From the NCBI RefSeq assembly GCF_003386665.1, contig NZ_QTUB01000001.1, forward strand, positions 3,720,001 to 3,784,000: DNA of 64,000 bases, read 5' to 3'. Shown here piece by piece: positions 51,747-62,343 of the stretch. Source of the DNA: Xenorhabdus cabanillasii (GTDB lineage Bacteria; Pseudomonadota; Gammaproteobacteria; Enterobacterales; Enterobacteriaceae). Both the position numbers and the translations under genes were made by a program. The notes beneath the pieces are model-generated. The model searched no databases, was not told the DNA's origin, and saw nothing but the letters and a program-made list of their open reading frames with translations. The first letter of the stretch is position 1, and each line of letters starts with the position of its first letter.

Positions 51747-53015
51747 TTATATAGGAATGTCTTTAACTACACCTACAGTCAAATGCCTCATACGCACTCT
51801 ATCATTTAAAAAGTCATTAGTAGATTTTGATTTCAATACTTTCATCAATGCCTTGCATTCCTCAAGCTCTCCACTTTTAGGTGTAATAACAATCATATGA
51901 TTTTCTACGGCGACAAAGCCATTAACATTTATCAAAGTTGCCGCAGCACGATAATTATCGGATGGACTTGAGGTCCGTTTTACTACAACAAAAGGTGGTT
52001 TAAGAACTGTGCCTTTAAAGAGCCGCGTTTCGACAATATCATCAATATACCTCCAAGTTGGACAGTTTTTAGGATGAAAGTAAGGGTATTCATTCCCTTC
52101 TTCTGGATCTCTATACGCGACTAAAGGGCCAACTCTGACGTGATACTTATCTGATAATTTGACGTATTCGTCTAATTCTTTATGCCATCTAATAAAATGT
52201 TTTGGTTTATCCACTTTACTTCCAGAAAGCACAAACACATCTACGTCAGTTTTCAAATTGAATCGTCCCCAAACTTCACATTGAGCCTGAAGCGAATCAT
52301 TAACAAACTCTCGAAATACACCATAGCGTGTACCTGAACGCAGAACATCAGGTAAGATAGCGCTAATTTGACATTTTTCCGGCAGAATGCGTAGGTATGT
52401 ATCAAATATCACCCCTGCCGCATTCACTTTACCATTTTTCCAATAATCTCGACGAGGTGATGACCAGTCAGAGAAAGGAGGATTCATAATCGCATGAGTT
52501 ACTTGTGATAATTCTTCGGAGGACAGCGTCATAGTATCTCGGCAAACAATATTGCTTAAAAGCAATAAAGCATCTTCAATACTGCAGTCTTTGTACACCC
52601 CTCGGTATAACACTTCAATTATTATCCTTAATTTCGTCGCCTCTACAAAAGACTCGTGGATATCATATCCCCAGAGAACCTTTCCCCATTTCGATAACGT
52701 TTGGGACAGTGTAGCCTCTACACTTAACTTACGAGAACAAGCGATTAACAAATTCCCCGCGCCACATGTAGGGTCTAAGACTACAGAGTCAAAAGTAATT
52801 GGTACCCTGAAAGAGTCAACAGTAACAGTTGCTAATTTTGAACCTGTAAAAAAACTACCAGCCTCACGCATGTCCTTAATTGATAAGCATTCTCTTAACA
52901 CTGTATCTATTGAGTCAAGATCTACCATATCACTTAATATATTAAAATCACGAAAGTTTTCATCTAATTCTAGATACTTTCGAAGGCTGGTATTATGTAA
53001 GTTAAGTTGATTCAT
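51747..53015 (-). CDS. N6-adenine DNA methyltransferase
   Basis: A 422-residue class I methyltransferase. Motif I is VVLDPTCGAGNLL at about 78-90 (SAM binding) and the catalytic motif IV is NPPFSDW at 178-184, typical of amino-methyltransferases of type I/IIG-like gamma class. The C-terminal 200 residues (VWGRFNLKTDVDVFVLSG...) would recognise DNA. No adjacent HsdS or HsdR gene is seen, so it is either an orphan or the protective part of the neighbouring DUF262/HEPN locus. Low G+C marks it as accessory. Confidence 0.8.
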   Translation of the reverse strand: MNQLNLHNTSLRKYLELDENFRDFNILSDMVDLDSIDTVLRECLSIKDMREAGSFFTGSKLATVTVDSFRVPITFDSVVLDPTCGAGNLLIACSRKLSVEATLSQTLSKWGKVLWGYDIHESFVEATKLRIIIEVLYRGVYKDCSIEDALLLLSNIVCRDTMTLSSEELSQVTHAIMNPPFSDWSSPRRDYWKNGKVNAAGVIFDTYLRILPEKCQISAILPDVLRSGTRYGVFREFVNDSLQAQCEVWGRFNLKTDVDVFVLSGSKVDKPKHFIRWHKELDEYVKLSDKYHVRVGPLVAYRDPEEGNEYPYFHPKNCPTWRYIDDIVETRLFKGTVLKPPFVVVKRTSSPSDNYRAAATLINVNGFVAVENHMIVITPKSGELEECKALMKVLKSKSTNDFLNDRVRMRHLTVGVVKDIPI

Positions 53016-53269
53016 ACACTCAAACTGCAGTTATTATTAATCTAAATATACCACAGAAGTAACACTATACCTATTCCTTATTCTCCTATAACTCACTGAT
53101 ATAAAAAGATAACATTTAAACAGATAATTATAATTACAAAATTAAACAATAGGTTAGCAATACGTGTTAGTCAAAATATTCTACGTATTATAGACTGATC
53201 TACATCATCAATATTGGACACAGCGTTAAACTAGTTTTCCATACGGAAGACAAACTTAAAGTTGCTAAT

Positions 53270-53557
53270 TTAGCTTTTGGTAAAGATGATTTCTGTCTGA
53301 TTCCGAGCTTTACGCTCAATAAGTTGACCGTTCATATCAAAATACCGACTAGGCCAGATTTCTGAAGGATGTATTCCGAGATAATTCGCAATTATCCACT
53401 CACCTTTAGGCCATGGCCTACTGAGAGTATTTGCTAGTGTAGATGAACTAAGCCCCGCTTCACGAGATACTGCCGCTAAGGTTGTACCGCGCTTACGTAA
53501 TGCAGCAATAATATCGGCCTGATGCCAGTCATTTTTTTGAACATAGTTGTGATTCAT
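53270..53557 (-). CDS. Nlp/Ner-like winged-helix regulator
   Basis: A 95-residue protein matching E. coli SfsB/Nlp and phage Ner repressors: DWHQADIIAALRKRGTTLAAVSREAGLSSSTLANTLSRPWPKGEWIIANYLGIHPSEIWPSRYF. The helix-turn-helix spans about residues 22-55. The ATG at 53557 with AAGGGG upstream is preferred over an earlier in-frame start. A compact structured element lies just upstream in its leader. It may be a phage-derived regulator. Confidence 0.85.
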   Translation of the reverse strand: MNHNYVQKNDWHQADIIAALRKRGTTLAAVSREAGLSSSTLANTLSRPWPKGEWIIANYLGIHPSEIWPSRYFDMNGQLIERKARNQTEIIFTKS

Positions 53558-53589
53558 TCCTGCTACCCCTTCCATTAATTAATATTGAT

Positions 53590-53666
53590 GGTGGCGATTC
53601 AGACAGGGTTCGCAGTACCGGTGGTGTCCAACCGGCGAGGCCGAAGCCTCCCCCGCCTGAATCACC
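53590..53666 (-). ncRNA. Compact structured RNA element in the leader of the Nlp-like gene
   Basis: On the minus strand GGTGATTCAGGCGGG pairs with CCCTGTCTGAATCGCCACC as an outer stem with bulges. Inside are a GAGGC-TTCG-GCCTC hairpin (53637-53650) with a very stable UUCG loop and a CCGGT...ACCGG hairpin (53618-53635). The result is a 77-nt three-way-junction shape immediately upstream of the Nlp-like start. Whether it is an independent RNA, an attenuator or a DNA site is unknown. Confidence 0.45.
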
Positions 53667-53723
53667 ATTGAAAAGGTGATAGCAGACGCACTGGTAGAAA
53701 CATCCTACCAGTGGGTGAAGTGG

Positions 53724-54919
<1,196 letters not shown>

Positions 54920-55029
54920 TCACCTCTATTACAGTGACCAAAATTAGTGTGCCACTTCAATCCTCACCTAGACCAATGCGTGATTGGAGGAGTATGTGAT
55001 AAGAGACGTTAAATATAATTGTCTATTTA

Positions 55030-56181
55030 GGGGAACCTCTAAAAACTCTCAATACAAAAAATAAGGTCAATTTTGCACTTACCAATAAATGACCTTATTG
55101 TGTATGACTTTTTCTTGCTTTTTCAGGGGAAAAAATAAACTAACCGCTTTTTCATCACATACCGAAATTAAAAGGCATGAAGGCCGGATTTTCCAAAATA
55201 AACCAAACGTTGCAAATCATAACAGGTGGCCGTCAGAATCATCGCAAAATTGGCTCGCAGCTGGCCTACCGTTCGGATAAATTTTTCACCCATCTGAGAG
55301 AATGAGCCAAAGATATGTTCTACCCGTGCCCGGGTTTTCGCTATTTTCTTATTTCGGCCTTTCCGGCAGTCTGATAAGGGCTTATTGCGTGACGCTTGCC
55401 TCTGAATATGAACACGATAGCCCTGTTCCCAAAACGGCTTCAAAAAACTGGCTGTCATGGACAGCGGCGGTTCCTGTCGCGATATGACGGATCACTTGAT
55501 ATTTTGTATCGACATTAATGGTAAGTTTATAGCCAAAATAACTTTTACCGTGCTTTTTCGTCCAGGTTGCCCCGGTATTTTTCTGGCATCGTTTGTTTGC
55601 TGTCCAGTTATCCGGGGTTTTCCCCTGACGGATTTGTTCATTCTCTTCTTTCTTATTGTGCTGCTTAGGAACCGGAATCAACGTGGCATCAATGATTTGA
55701 CCGCCTTGGGGAATGAATCCCTGTGCCGAAAGCTGATGCTTCGCCTCTTCAAACAACGCCCTGGCACCTTCCTGCCCAATCCGTTTTTCGAAATACCAAA
55801 TCGTGTTGCGGTCTGGAATATTAATGACATCGGTCAATCAATTGATATTCCATCTTTTCATCGGAAAGATGATGGAAATGTTTCAGGATAATGATGCGAA
55901 CCATCACCTCAGCCGGGAATGGCGGGCGTCCGCCTTTGGGAGAACTACTACGTGGCGCGACACGGTCTACGGTGTCAGCCCGTGCCGAGAAATCAACATA
56001 CTTATCAAGAACAAGCAGCGGAGCACCTAATTCATCGATTTTTCGACGGTGATATTCGGATGCCAGCTTGTCTTTTTTTAAAGCAGAACGAGGCGGTATC
56101 ATGACGGCGCTACCTTGCAGAGATGCATTGTGTCTGTATTTTACTCAATTTGGTGGCTGTGAAAAGTTTTTAGAGGTTCCC
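55030..56181 (-). mobile_element. IS5-family (IS427-like) element, inactive copy
   Basis: About 1.15 kb with terminal inverted repeats GGGAACCTCTAAAAAC on the left and GTTTTTAGAGGTTCCC (one base different) on the right. A TA dinucleotide on each side (55028-55029, 56182-56183) fits the IS427 group. The transposase frame is broken. Confidence 0.8.
55168..56102 (-). pseudogene. IS5-family transposase, frameshifted twice
   Basis: Three overlapping frames make up one transposase: 56102-55821 (N-terminal, GGRPPFPAEVMVRIIILKHFHHLSDEKMEYQLIDR), 55837-55382 (FEKRIGQEGARALFEEAKHQL, IIDATLIPVPKQHNKKEENEQI, KSYFGYKLTINVDTKYQVI) and 55458-55168 (PLSDCRKGRNKKIAKTRARVEHIFGSFSQMGEKFIRT). The catalytic D and YxxxK-E pattern is spread over the second and third frames. 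No full product can be made. Confidence 0.85.
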
Positions 56182-56613
56182 TAAGGTTTTAAAAACTCCA
56201 TGCAGCATTTCGCGCTTATAGCAGTGCGGCTGCAAAGGGCTGGGTGTAACTCCCTGACGGGAGTGCCCTGATATGACCGCATCCCGTTTGCAAGACAGAA
56301 GTTATTGTGGCATTGAAGGTAGATTGCAGCTCTATATTCGTATATGAACTCCCGTTTATGTGCAAGACAAGTTCGTTGGGTGGCGGTCATAACTGCGTTC
56401 GTACATTCGGCTTCTGTGTTTGCAGGTTATTTTCTGCTGAGCCATGATGGATATGTGCCCACCTGCTCCTTATCGGCCTTAAGACCTTTATTCATTCTTG
56501 GTCGTCGGATATATCAGGTTTTGCAGGTGTCGGTTTGACCGATCTCCCATCTCATTTTTCCCGCGCAATTAGCAAGATCAATAAAGCTAAAAAAAGATTT
56601 CATTATTCTGTGA
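56182..56613. other. Region between IS elements with a small unassigned frame
   Basis: On the minus strand 56390-56181 encodes 69 residues (containing GTPVRELHPALCSRTAISAKCCMEFLKP). The end resembles short frames seen near phage ash/icd-type genes, but this is from weak memory and not a firm match; the frame runs into the IS5 end. No other gene was seen. Confidence 0.25.
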
Positions 56614-57636
56614 TTATGACGTCACCCTGAATTTTTCTTCACCCGTTAATATCACCCACGATATTCTGGCGATCTTATTTGCCAGCGCGATAGCCACAAT
56701 ATTAACCGGACGACGCTGCATCAGCTTTTTTATCCACTCACCATAGTTATCATGCCTTCGGTTTATATGGTAAATCACTGCCTTGGCTCCCTGAACCAAC
56801 AGCTTTCGTATATAACCATCACCCCGTTTCGTTATTCCCGCGAGTCTGGTTTTTCCACCACTGGAATATTGTTTGGGGGTTAACCCCAGCCAGGCAGCAA
56901 AGTGTCGACCATTTTTAAACAGACCAGGATCGCCAACGCGGCTGACAATGGCCGTGGCGATCACCGGCCCAATACCGGGAATGGTGGCTAACCGTTGACA
57001 GACCTCGTTCTCTTTGAAATACCTGTCAATCATTTCGTTAAGCTCACCGATCCACGCCTGTAAACAGGATAATTGTTCAAGATACATCATGCCCAGTTTT
57101 CTCAGGATAAGGGTTATCGCTGACTCACCGTCCTCGATAAACTCAAGGAGACCTTTTTTTAGCGAAGACAGCCCGGTCGGAAAGATAACACCTTCTTCTG
57201 AAAACAGACTGCGGATCTGATTTGATTTAGCGGTTCTTTCCTGAATAGCGCCTTCCCGCATTCGGTGCAATGACTGCAATGATTGCTGCTCAGCACTCTT
57301 TATGGGGACACAGTGAATATCCCGTCTTGTTACCGCCATACAGATCGCAGCAGCATCATTAGCCTCATTTTTTCCGCCAACAACAAAAGGTTTAACGTAT
57401 TGGGTTGGCAACAAATGAACCGTGTGCCCCAGCTTTGTCAGTTCCCGTGCCCAATAATGTGCACTATGGCAGGCTTCAATCCCAATGAGTGCATGCTCTA
57501 GAGTCGTAAAAAACTTCAACACACTGTTTCGACGTAACTTCCGTTTAATCGTGGTGACACCACGGTGGTCTGTCCCATAAACCTGAAAAATATTTTTAGC
57601 AATATCCTCGAACGAGCTTGACGCTCTGGTGACCAT
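56614..57636 (-). CDS. IS110-family transposase
   Basis: A 340-residue DEDD transposase. The N-terminal RuvC-like domain has EDIAKNIFQVYG near 10-21, LIGIEACHSAHYWAREL and KNEANDAAAICMAV; the C-terminal domain has IPGIGPVIATAIVSRVGDPGLFKNGRHFAAWLGLTPKQYSSGGK, the transposase_20 signature. The frame is complete. IS110 elements lack classical inverted repeats, so the ends are not defined here. Confidence 0.9.
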   Translation of the reverse strand: MVTRASSSFEDIAKNIFQVYGTDHRGVTTIKRKLRRNSVLKFFTTLEHALIGIEACHSAHYWARELTKLGHTVHLLPTQYVKPFVVGGKNEANDAAAICMAVTRRDIHCVPIKSAEQQSLQSLHRMREGAIQERTAKSNQIRSLFSEEGVIFPTGLSSLKKGLLEFIEDGESAITLILRKLGMMYLEQLSCLQAWIGELNEMIDRYFKENEVCQRLATIPGIGPVIATAIVSRVGDPGLFKNGRHFAAWLGLTPKQYSSGGKTRLAGITKRGDGYIRKLLVQGAKAVIYHINRRHDNYGEWIKKLMQRRPVNIVAIALANKIARISWVILTGEEKFRVTS

Positions 57637-57753
57637 TCAGGTTTAGCAAGTCACGGTCTCACCTTTCGTTGTCATCACGACTCTTGCCTCAGCAATCTTT
57701 CTGCATTCGTCTTTTTTAATTGAGTTGAAATGAATTTTTACCTGTAAAATACC

Positions 57754-58772
57754 TCAATAAGGCCTGACACTGACGTACTCTTTTTCATATTCCCGCTGAT
57801 GAGCAATCAGTGCCCAGACCGTGCGAGCCAGTTTATTCGCCATCCCGACAATCGCAACACTAACCGGCCGTCGTTTTTTCAGTTCGCTTACCCACTGAGG
57901 TGGTGTTTTCGTGCATAACGTTGCGACTCTGGCGCCATGGATAAACAGCGTCCTTAGATACGGATCCCCACGTTTACTGATGCCCAGTAACTTAACTCGG
58001 CCCCTGTTCTTGTTTGCCGGGGAACCAAGCCCAGATAGGCGGAAAACGCCCGGCCTGATCGGAAAGCAGTGGGATCCCCCATCGTAGCGATGGCCGCTGT
58101 AGCAATCAGAACACCAACACTAGGAATTTTCATGATCCGCTGACAATCCGCATTCTGTTTTGCCCATTCAGTCAATTGTTTTTCCAGACGTTCAATTTCT
58201 TTATCAAGCTCACTCAGGCGATAATATTGCTCTTCAATCAGGCTGATCAGGAAGGGGGAGAGTGTTATCCTTAGCCGCTCAAGCACCTCGGGTATCGCTT
58301 TGTCTAACGATGCCCGCCCCTTATGCACTGTCTCACCAAATTCCAATAACAATCCATGCAATGCATTAATTTGTGCGGTTCTGAATTTCACTCACTGATT
58401 ACGCATCCGGTGCACAGAAAGTATGGTTCGTTGTTCTTCATTTTTGATAGCGACGGGTTTACCCGGTTGCTGAACTGCCATCCAGATTGCCCTGGCATCC
58501 ATGACATCGTTTTTGTTACCTAGACGAAAAGCTTTAACAAATTTGGTCTGAAGCAAATGAACTTCATGCCCTAACTTTTTCAGCTCCCGTGCCCAATAGT
58601 GGGCATCACCACACGCTTCCATACCAATCAGACAAGGCTCCCGGTTGCTGAAAAAAGTCAAAAAATCCCGTCGTCGTAGCTGTTTATCAATGATTTCACC
58701 GGTATATTCATCAACGAAATGAATTTGCATCAGATACTTTGCGATATCGACGCCAACAGGAGTCTATTTCAT
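57754..58772 (-). pseudogene. IS110-family transposase, inactivated
   Basis: The reading begins ATG-AAA-TAG (stop at codon 3) and continues TPVGVDIAKYLMQIHFVDEYTGEIID, IGMEACGDAHYWARELKKLGHEVHLL, NKNDVMDARAIWMAVQQPG. A second stop follows SVHRMRNQ near 58392, and a frameshift near 57985-58005 is needed to continue into KLLGISKRGDPYLRTLFIHGARV and the end VRPY at 57754. At least three lesions make it dead. Confidence 0.85.
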
Positions 58773-59178
58773 GAGTGGATCCTCCAGTTATCAGAAAGCA
58801 ATAGGCTGCTCATTTAGGCACTATAAGGCCGGAAATCTGAGAGGATCCACACCTTACCTCTCAATTTCAGCATAGTACCGAGGGTTACGTGGTTGGGATG
58901 TGTTCATTACATTCCCTGTTTTTGCAACACTAATTTTGATTTATGATGGGCTTGCTTAAATCTATCCGGCGTCATATGAGCAAAGATGCCCGCGCCCCAA
59001 TGAGTTCCGCGCCCGATGAACCTAAAAAAGTGTTCGGCTTCAATGTGCCATTTTTATGCTCAGGTTTTTCATCAGGCCGTTTGGCCGTTCATGTCATCAA
59101 TAATCAGTCTTCGCAAAACCAAGATGGGTAACTATTTACATTAACAATACTGTCCCTGCTCAGGCAGGGAGATTACCT
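58773..59178. other. Spacer between IS110 copies
   Basis: This holds the 5' flank of the dead IS110 copy and an open stretch of 62 codons at 58943-59131 (KSIRRHMSKDARAPMSSAPDEPKKVFGF) without ribosome site or recognised family. Nothing else was identified. Confidence 0.3.
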
Positions 59179-60045
59179 TTACCGCACGAACACGCTTTGT
59201 CGTGTTGTGATGGCCCAAGCTATCCGGGCCAGTTTGTTCGCCAGCGCACAAGCCACTACGCAGGAATGTTTTCTTGCCAGCTGTGTCCTGACCCAGTCAG
59301 CAAGCCTTCCTGATTGATGGTCTATCCGTTGGATAAAGACCCGGGCACACTGGACTAAGAGTCGTCGCAGGTTCTTGTTACCGCGCTTGCTTATTCCCAA
59401 CAGCGTATTTTTGCCCCCGGTACTGTATTGTCGTGGAACTAGTCCTGTGGAGGCCGCAAAATCCCGGCTATGAGCATATTGTTGCCCGTCACCGAGTTGG
59501 GAGGATAAAACGCTGGCCGTAATCGGACCGATCCCTGGGATCGTTATCAGCCGCTGCCCCGTCTCATCACAACTCAGGGCTTTTTCCAATTCACCGTCAA
59601 GCTCAGTAATTTGTTCAACCAGATAGAAATCGTGAGTGTGTAACCGCATGAGTAACTGGATCAAATAGGGTGGGAGTACATTTTCAGCCAATACCGTTGA
59701 AAGCCGTTTTATCACCGCAGTCCCTGTAGGTAGACTAATACCAAATTCCAGTAAAAAAGCCTGCATCTGATTGGTCGTTTTTACTTTATCCCTGATCATC
59801 GATTCTCTCACCCGATGTAATGCACGTATTGTCTGTTGAGTTTCTGTTCGGGGCCGGGCAAAGCGCATAGAAGGACGTGAGGCAGCTTCACAGATGGCCT
59901 CAGCGTCAACAAAATCATTTTTATTGCTTTTAACGAAAGGTCGGACAAATTGAGGTGAAATTAATTTCGTGTCATGGCCTAAATCAGCTATCCGTCTTGC
60001 CATGAAATGTGCGCCAGCACAGATATACTCAACCCCATCATTGTA
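59179..60045 (-). pseudogene. IS110-family transposase, 5'-truncated
   Basis: The frame encodes most of an IS110/IS1111-type transposase: CAGAHFMARRIADLGHDTKLI, NKNDFVDAEAICEAASRPSMRF, IPGIGPITASVLSSQLGDGQQYAHSRDFAASTGLVPRQYSTGGK. The first roughly 50-60 residues, including the first catalytic Asp, are missing; the match stops near 60045 where unrelated sequence begins. An internal ATG at 60003 opens 274 codons but the product would be inactive. It is a different IS110 subtype from its two neighbours. Confidence 0.8.
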
Positions 60046-60164
60046 TTCAGAAAATCATTGGCTTTGGTGTGAGTGTTTATAGTAATAAGATGGCGAAAGG
60101 GCGTAAAAAACGCCCCTAATAAAGTTACCCCTGTAAACTCGGTATCCAGCTAGTACAAGTGTTC

Positions 60165-60767
60165 TTATTCTATCCTGTACCATCCCATCAATATAATATA
60201 ATTATTGGTAATATCGATGGCTTCTCCTTTACCTGTGTTTGATGTTGTGCCTGATACTGCGTGACTATGACTGCCAATATCAACATCGTGTTGGTGATTT
60301 CCTTCCGTGCTGGTGTTAAATTTATAATTATCCCAGTCTGAGTGGCCAGAACCATAATTATTATCCGTATCATCATAATAACCATAACGATCGTTCTTTG
60401 ATTCTCCCCAACCACTATCATGGTAATGAGCACCGGCACTATTTGTTGTTTTTGTTCCATAATCAAATACATCAGTTGTGGCGGAGAATGAGTGATTATG
60501 AGGGGGGATCTGTGCATCGGTTAGTGTGATAGCGTCTTTTCCTCCTGTTGATAAAACATTTGAACCCAACCTGATGGTTTTATTCTCACCAATATATTTC
60601 CAAACTGTGTTGGGGAATAGAAGGTTTGGGTCTTTACTTTGAGCGAACAATGCAACAATCCCAATGGGGTAGAGTATATCAATTGTGACAGCATGCTTTG
60701 CGCGTTCTAACGCTAATTCATCTTCTGTTAGCGCTTTTATTTTGTGCTTGTTATCTTGAATGCTCAT
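60165..60767 (-). CDS. Phage tail-collar/fibre-tip type protein
   Basis: A 200-residue protein with an N-terminal phage tail-collar-like part (DILYPIGIVALFAQSKDPNLLFPNTVWKYIGENKTIRLG, ITLTDAQIPPHNHSF) and a His-rich, Gly/Asn/Tyr-rich tip (HYHDSGWGES, NHQHDVDIGSHSHAVSG) like the metal-binding knobs of short tail fibres such as T4 gp12. The end NYIILMGWYRIE is typical of collar-domain fibres. It is orphaned from any tail operon, between IS110 and an IS3 remnant, so it is a relic of another prophage or a fibre reservoir. Confidence 0.75.
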   Translation of the reverse strand: MSIQDNKHKIKALTEDELALERAKHAVTIDILYPIGIVALFAQSKDPNLLFPNTVWKYIGENKTIRLGSNVLSTGGKDAITLTDAQIPPHNHSFSATTDVFDYGTKTTNSAGAHYHDSGWGESKNDRYGYYDDTDNNYGSGHSDWDNYKFNTSTEGNHQHDVDIGSHSHAVSGTTSNTGKGEAIDITNNYIILMGWYRIE

Positions 60768-61270
60768 ATTGGTTCCTCATGAATTAACAACATTGATTGC
60801 TAATTAAGCCAAAACATGTATTGAAAATTTTTCTGGCAATATGAGGCGGGATACTTCTCCGCCTGTGAACATCAATAAAATCGGTTCATCAAAACAGGAG
60901 AATGAGTTCTGTTGGTTGCTTTATAGATTTGGCTATTTGTATGTTTGTGATGTTAAGGATGACACAGAATGGCTGGAAGGACATTAATAAAATCTATACC
61001 TCTGTCGTCGATGAAATTTGCATCATTTTATATAACTCATCGTAAGTCTATACCAATAAACAACTAAAGCATCAGTACAAGTATAGGTGTTATGTTTCTG
61101 AGCTTTACTACTCAGACAAAAACATAATTTTTCTAAATTCTTATTATTTAACAGAGGAAGGAGAAAAGTGCTGCTGCCAATTTTGCTGCCATTATATTAG
61201 GAATGGATGTTAGGAAAATATTAGGAATGTGATTTTTATTGTCTAGTCCTAATATATGTTGACACTTATT
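60768..61270. other. Gene-free region upstream of the collar gene
   Basis: No gene was recognised. Short direct repeats of ATTAGGAATG occur near 61195-61230. The right end runs into the IS3 remnant. Confidence 0.35.
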
Positions 61271-61279
61271 TTACTCAAC

Positions 61280-61466
61280 GCCTGAAGAGTGAATGGATCC
61301 CGTTGCTGGGATATCGGAGCACTGAGGAAGCCTATCGGTCGATCACAAGTTATATAACAGGCTATTACAGCCAACTTCGTCCCCATTGGTATAATAATGG
61401 GTTGACGCCGAATGAATCAGAAAGATTATTTTGGGAAAACTCCCATGTTGTGACCAATTTTCGTTG
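61280..61466 (+). pseudogene. IS3-family OrfB C-terminal remnant
   Basis: The frame reads RLKSEWIPLLGYRSTEEAYRSITSYITGYYSQLRPHWYNNGLTPNESERLFWENSHVVTNFR and stop. It closely matches the C-terminus of the IS3 copy at 53.7 kb but in the opposite orientation and with the Trp codon intact. Only the last 60 or so codons remain. Confidence 0.85.
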
Positions 61467-61600
61467 ACCACAACACATCTCAAATGGTTCATAACGTGTA
61501 TGGAGCATGGATGACCGAAAATAGTGATGACCAAGTCAAGCTGTTGAATGAAAGACTAGCAATTGCCCCACATATGCTCCAAGCTGTAAATAGAATTTAA
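61467..61600 (+). pseudogene. Phage integrase C-terminal remnant
   Basis: The frame HNTSQMVHNVYGAWMTENSDDQVKLLNERLAIAPHM to stop at 61600 matches the conserved C-terminus of lambdoid-type tyrosine recombinases (VYGAWM followed by an acidic helix). The catalytic Tyr and everything before it are gone, replaced by the IS3 remnant. It is evidence that a prophage once sat beside fliE. Confidence 0.7.
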
Positions 61601-61628
61601 TTAATACTTATATTAATTAGTTAATCTA

Positions 61629-61940
61629 TCAAACCTGCATATTCATCACTTCACGATACGCACTATCCAGCTTATTCTTGACCTGAATACCCATTTGCAA
61701 CGAAATGCTTGCTTTCTGCATATTGACCATCACATCATTCAGTTCCACACCGGGTACACCTAGAGTGAAATCTTGTGCCTGTTTAACCGCATTCACGCGG
61801 TTTTGGTTTATTTTTTCTACCGCGGCGGTAAGCTGACTGGCAAATCCTCCCTTTACAGGCATAGGCTTAGCAATATTGGCTGCTTGTAATGCCTGCGCCT
61901 GCATTTGTTGTAGTACACCTTCAATTGCCTGAATTGACAT
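61629..61940 (-). CDS. fliE: Flagellar hook-basal body protein FliE
   Basis: A 103-residue protein matching FliE (MSIQAIEGVLQQMQAQALQAANI, FASQLTAAVEKINQNRVNAVKQAQDFTLGVPGVELNDVMVNMQKASISLQMGIQVKNKLDSAYREVMNMQV). It links the MS ring to the rod and gates rod export. It is transcribed away from fliF, as in E. coli. Confidence 0.95.
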   Translation of the reverse strand: MSIQAIEGVLQQMQAQALQAANIAKPMPVKGGFASQLTAAVEKINQNRVNAVKQAQDFTLGVPGVELNDVMVNMQKASISLQMGIQVKNKLDSAYREVMNMQV

Positions 61941-62343
61941 AAAAACCTCGTGTTAAATCACCCTATTGATTATGTGATTAAATGCCATATTAGCCGTGGG
62001 CTGGTTGGCAGTTTTTCCAGACAGCCACCGTAACATAGCCCTTTCAATCTAAAGCGGGTAATTGAAGTAAAAATTAGAAGCTTATTGTGCCATTAAAAGA
62101 TGTGTGAACAGCGAATAATGACGAGATTAATTATATCAATCGTTTTCAAGTTGCTTTGCAACGGCAAGTGGATGAGTTTTCAGCGGCATAATCAACCATG
62201 TCACTGGAGCAAACACCGCCAATCAAAGGGCATTTGAAAGACGACAGGTATACAAGAAAAGTTTTTTCGCTTGCGTATGGGGAGTCTGTTTTGTTACGCC
62301 ACGCTTTTAGTATTTATGTTGACCAGCAAGGCAAGGATCGTCT
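61941..62343. other. fliE-fliF divergent intergenic region
   Basis: About 400 bases, longer than in E. coli because an ERIC-like element is inserted (62132-62253). It must contain the divergent class II flagellar promoters; no FlhDC or sigma-28 box was distinct enough to mark. Confidence 0.5.
62132..62253 (+). repeat. ERIC-like element between fliE and fliF
   Basis: The 122-bp stretch begins TATATC, has TTTTCAAGTTGC and CGGCAAGTGGATGAGT in the left half, the core ATGTCACTGGAGCAAAC-type half, and ends TTGAAAGACGACAGGTATA. Order, length and terminal repeats match the ERIC family, in the same orientation as fliF transcription. Confidence 0.75.

Noticed and set aside
53590..53666. Possible tRNA gene because of its 77-nt length
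   Set aside because: There is no anticodon arm or T-loop GTTCRA in the right place and no CCA-compatible acceptor stem.
58943..59131. Small open frame of 62 codons between IS110 copies
   Set aside because: It has no ribosome site and no recognised family; composition is compatible with chance.
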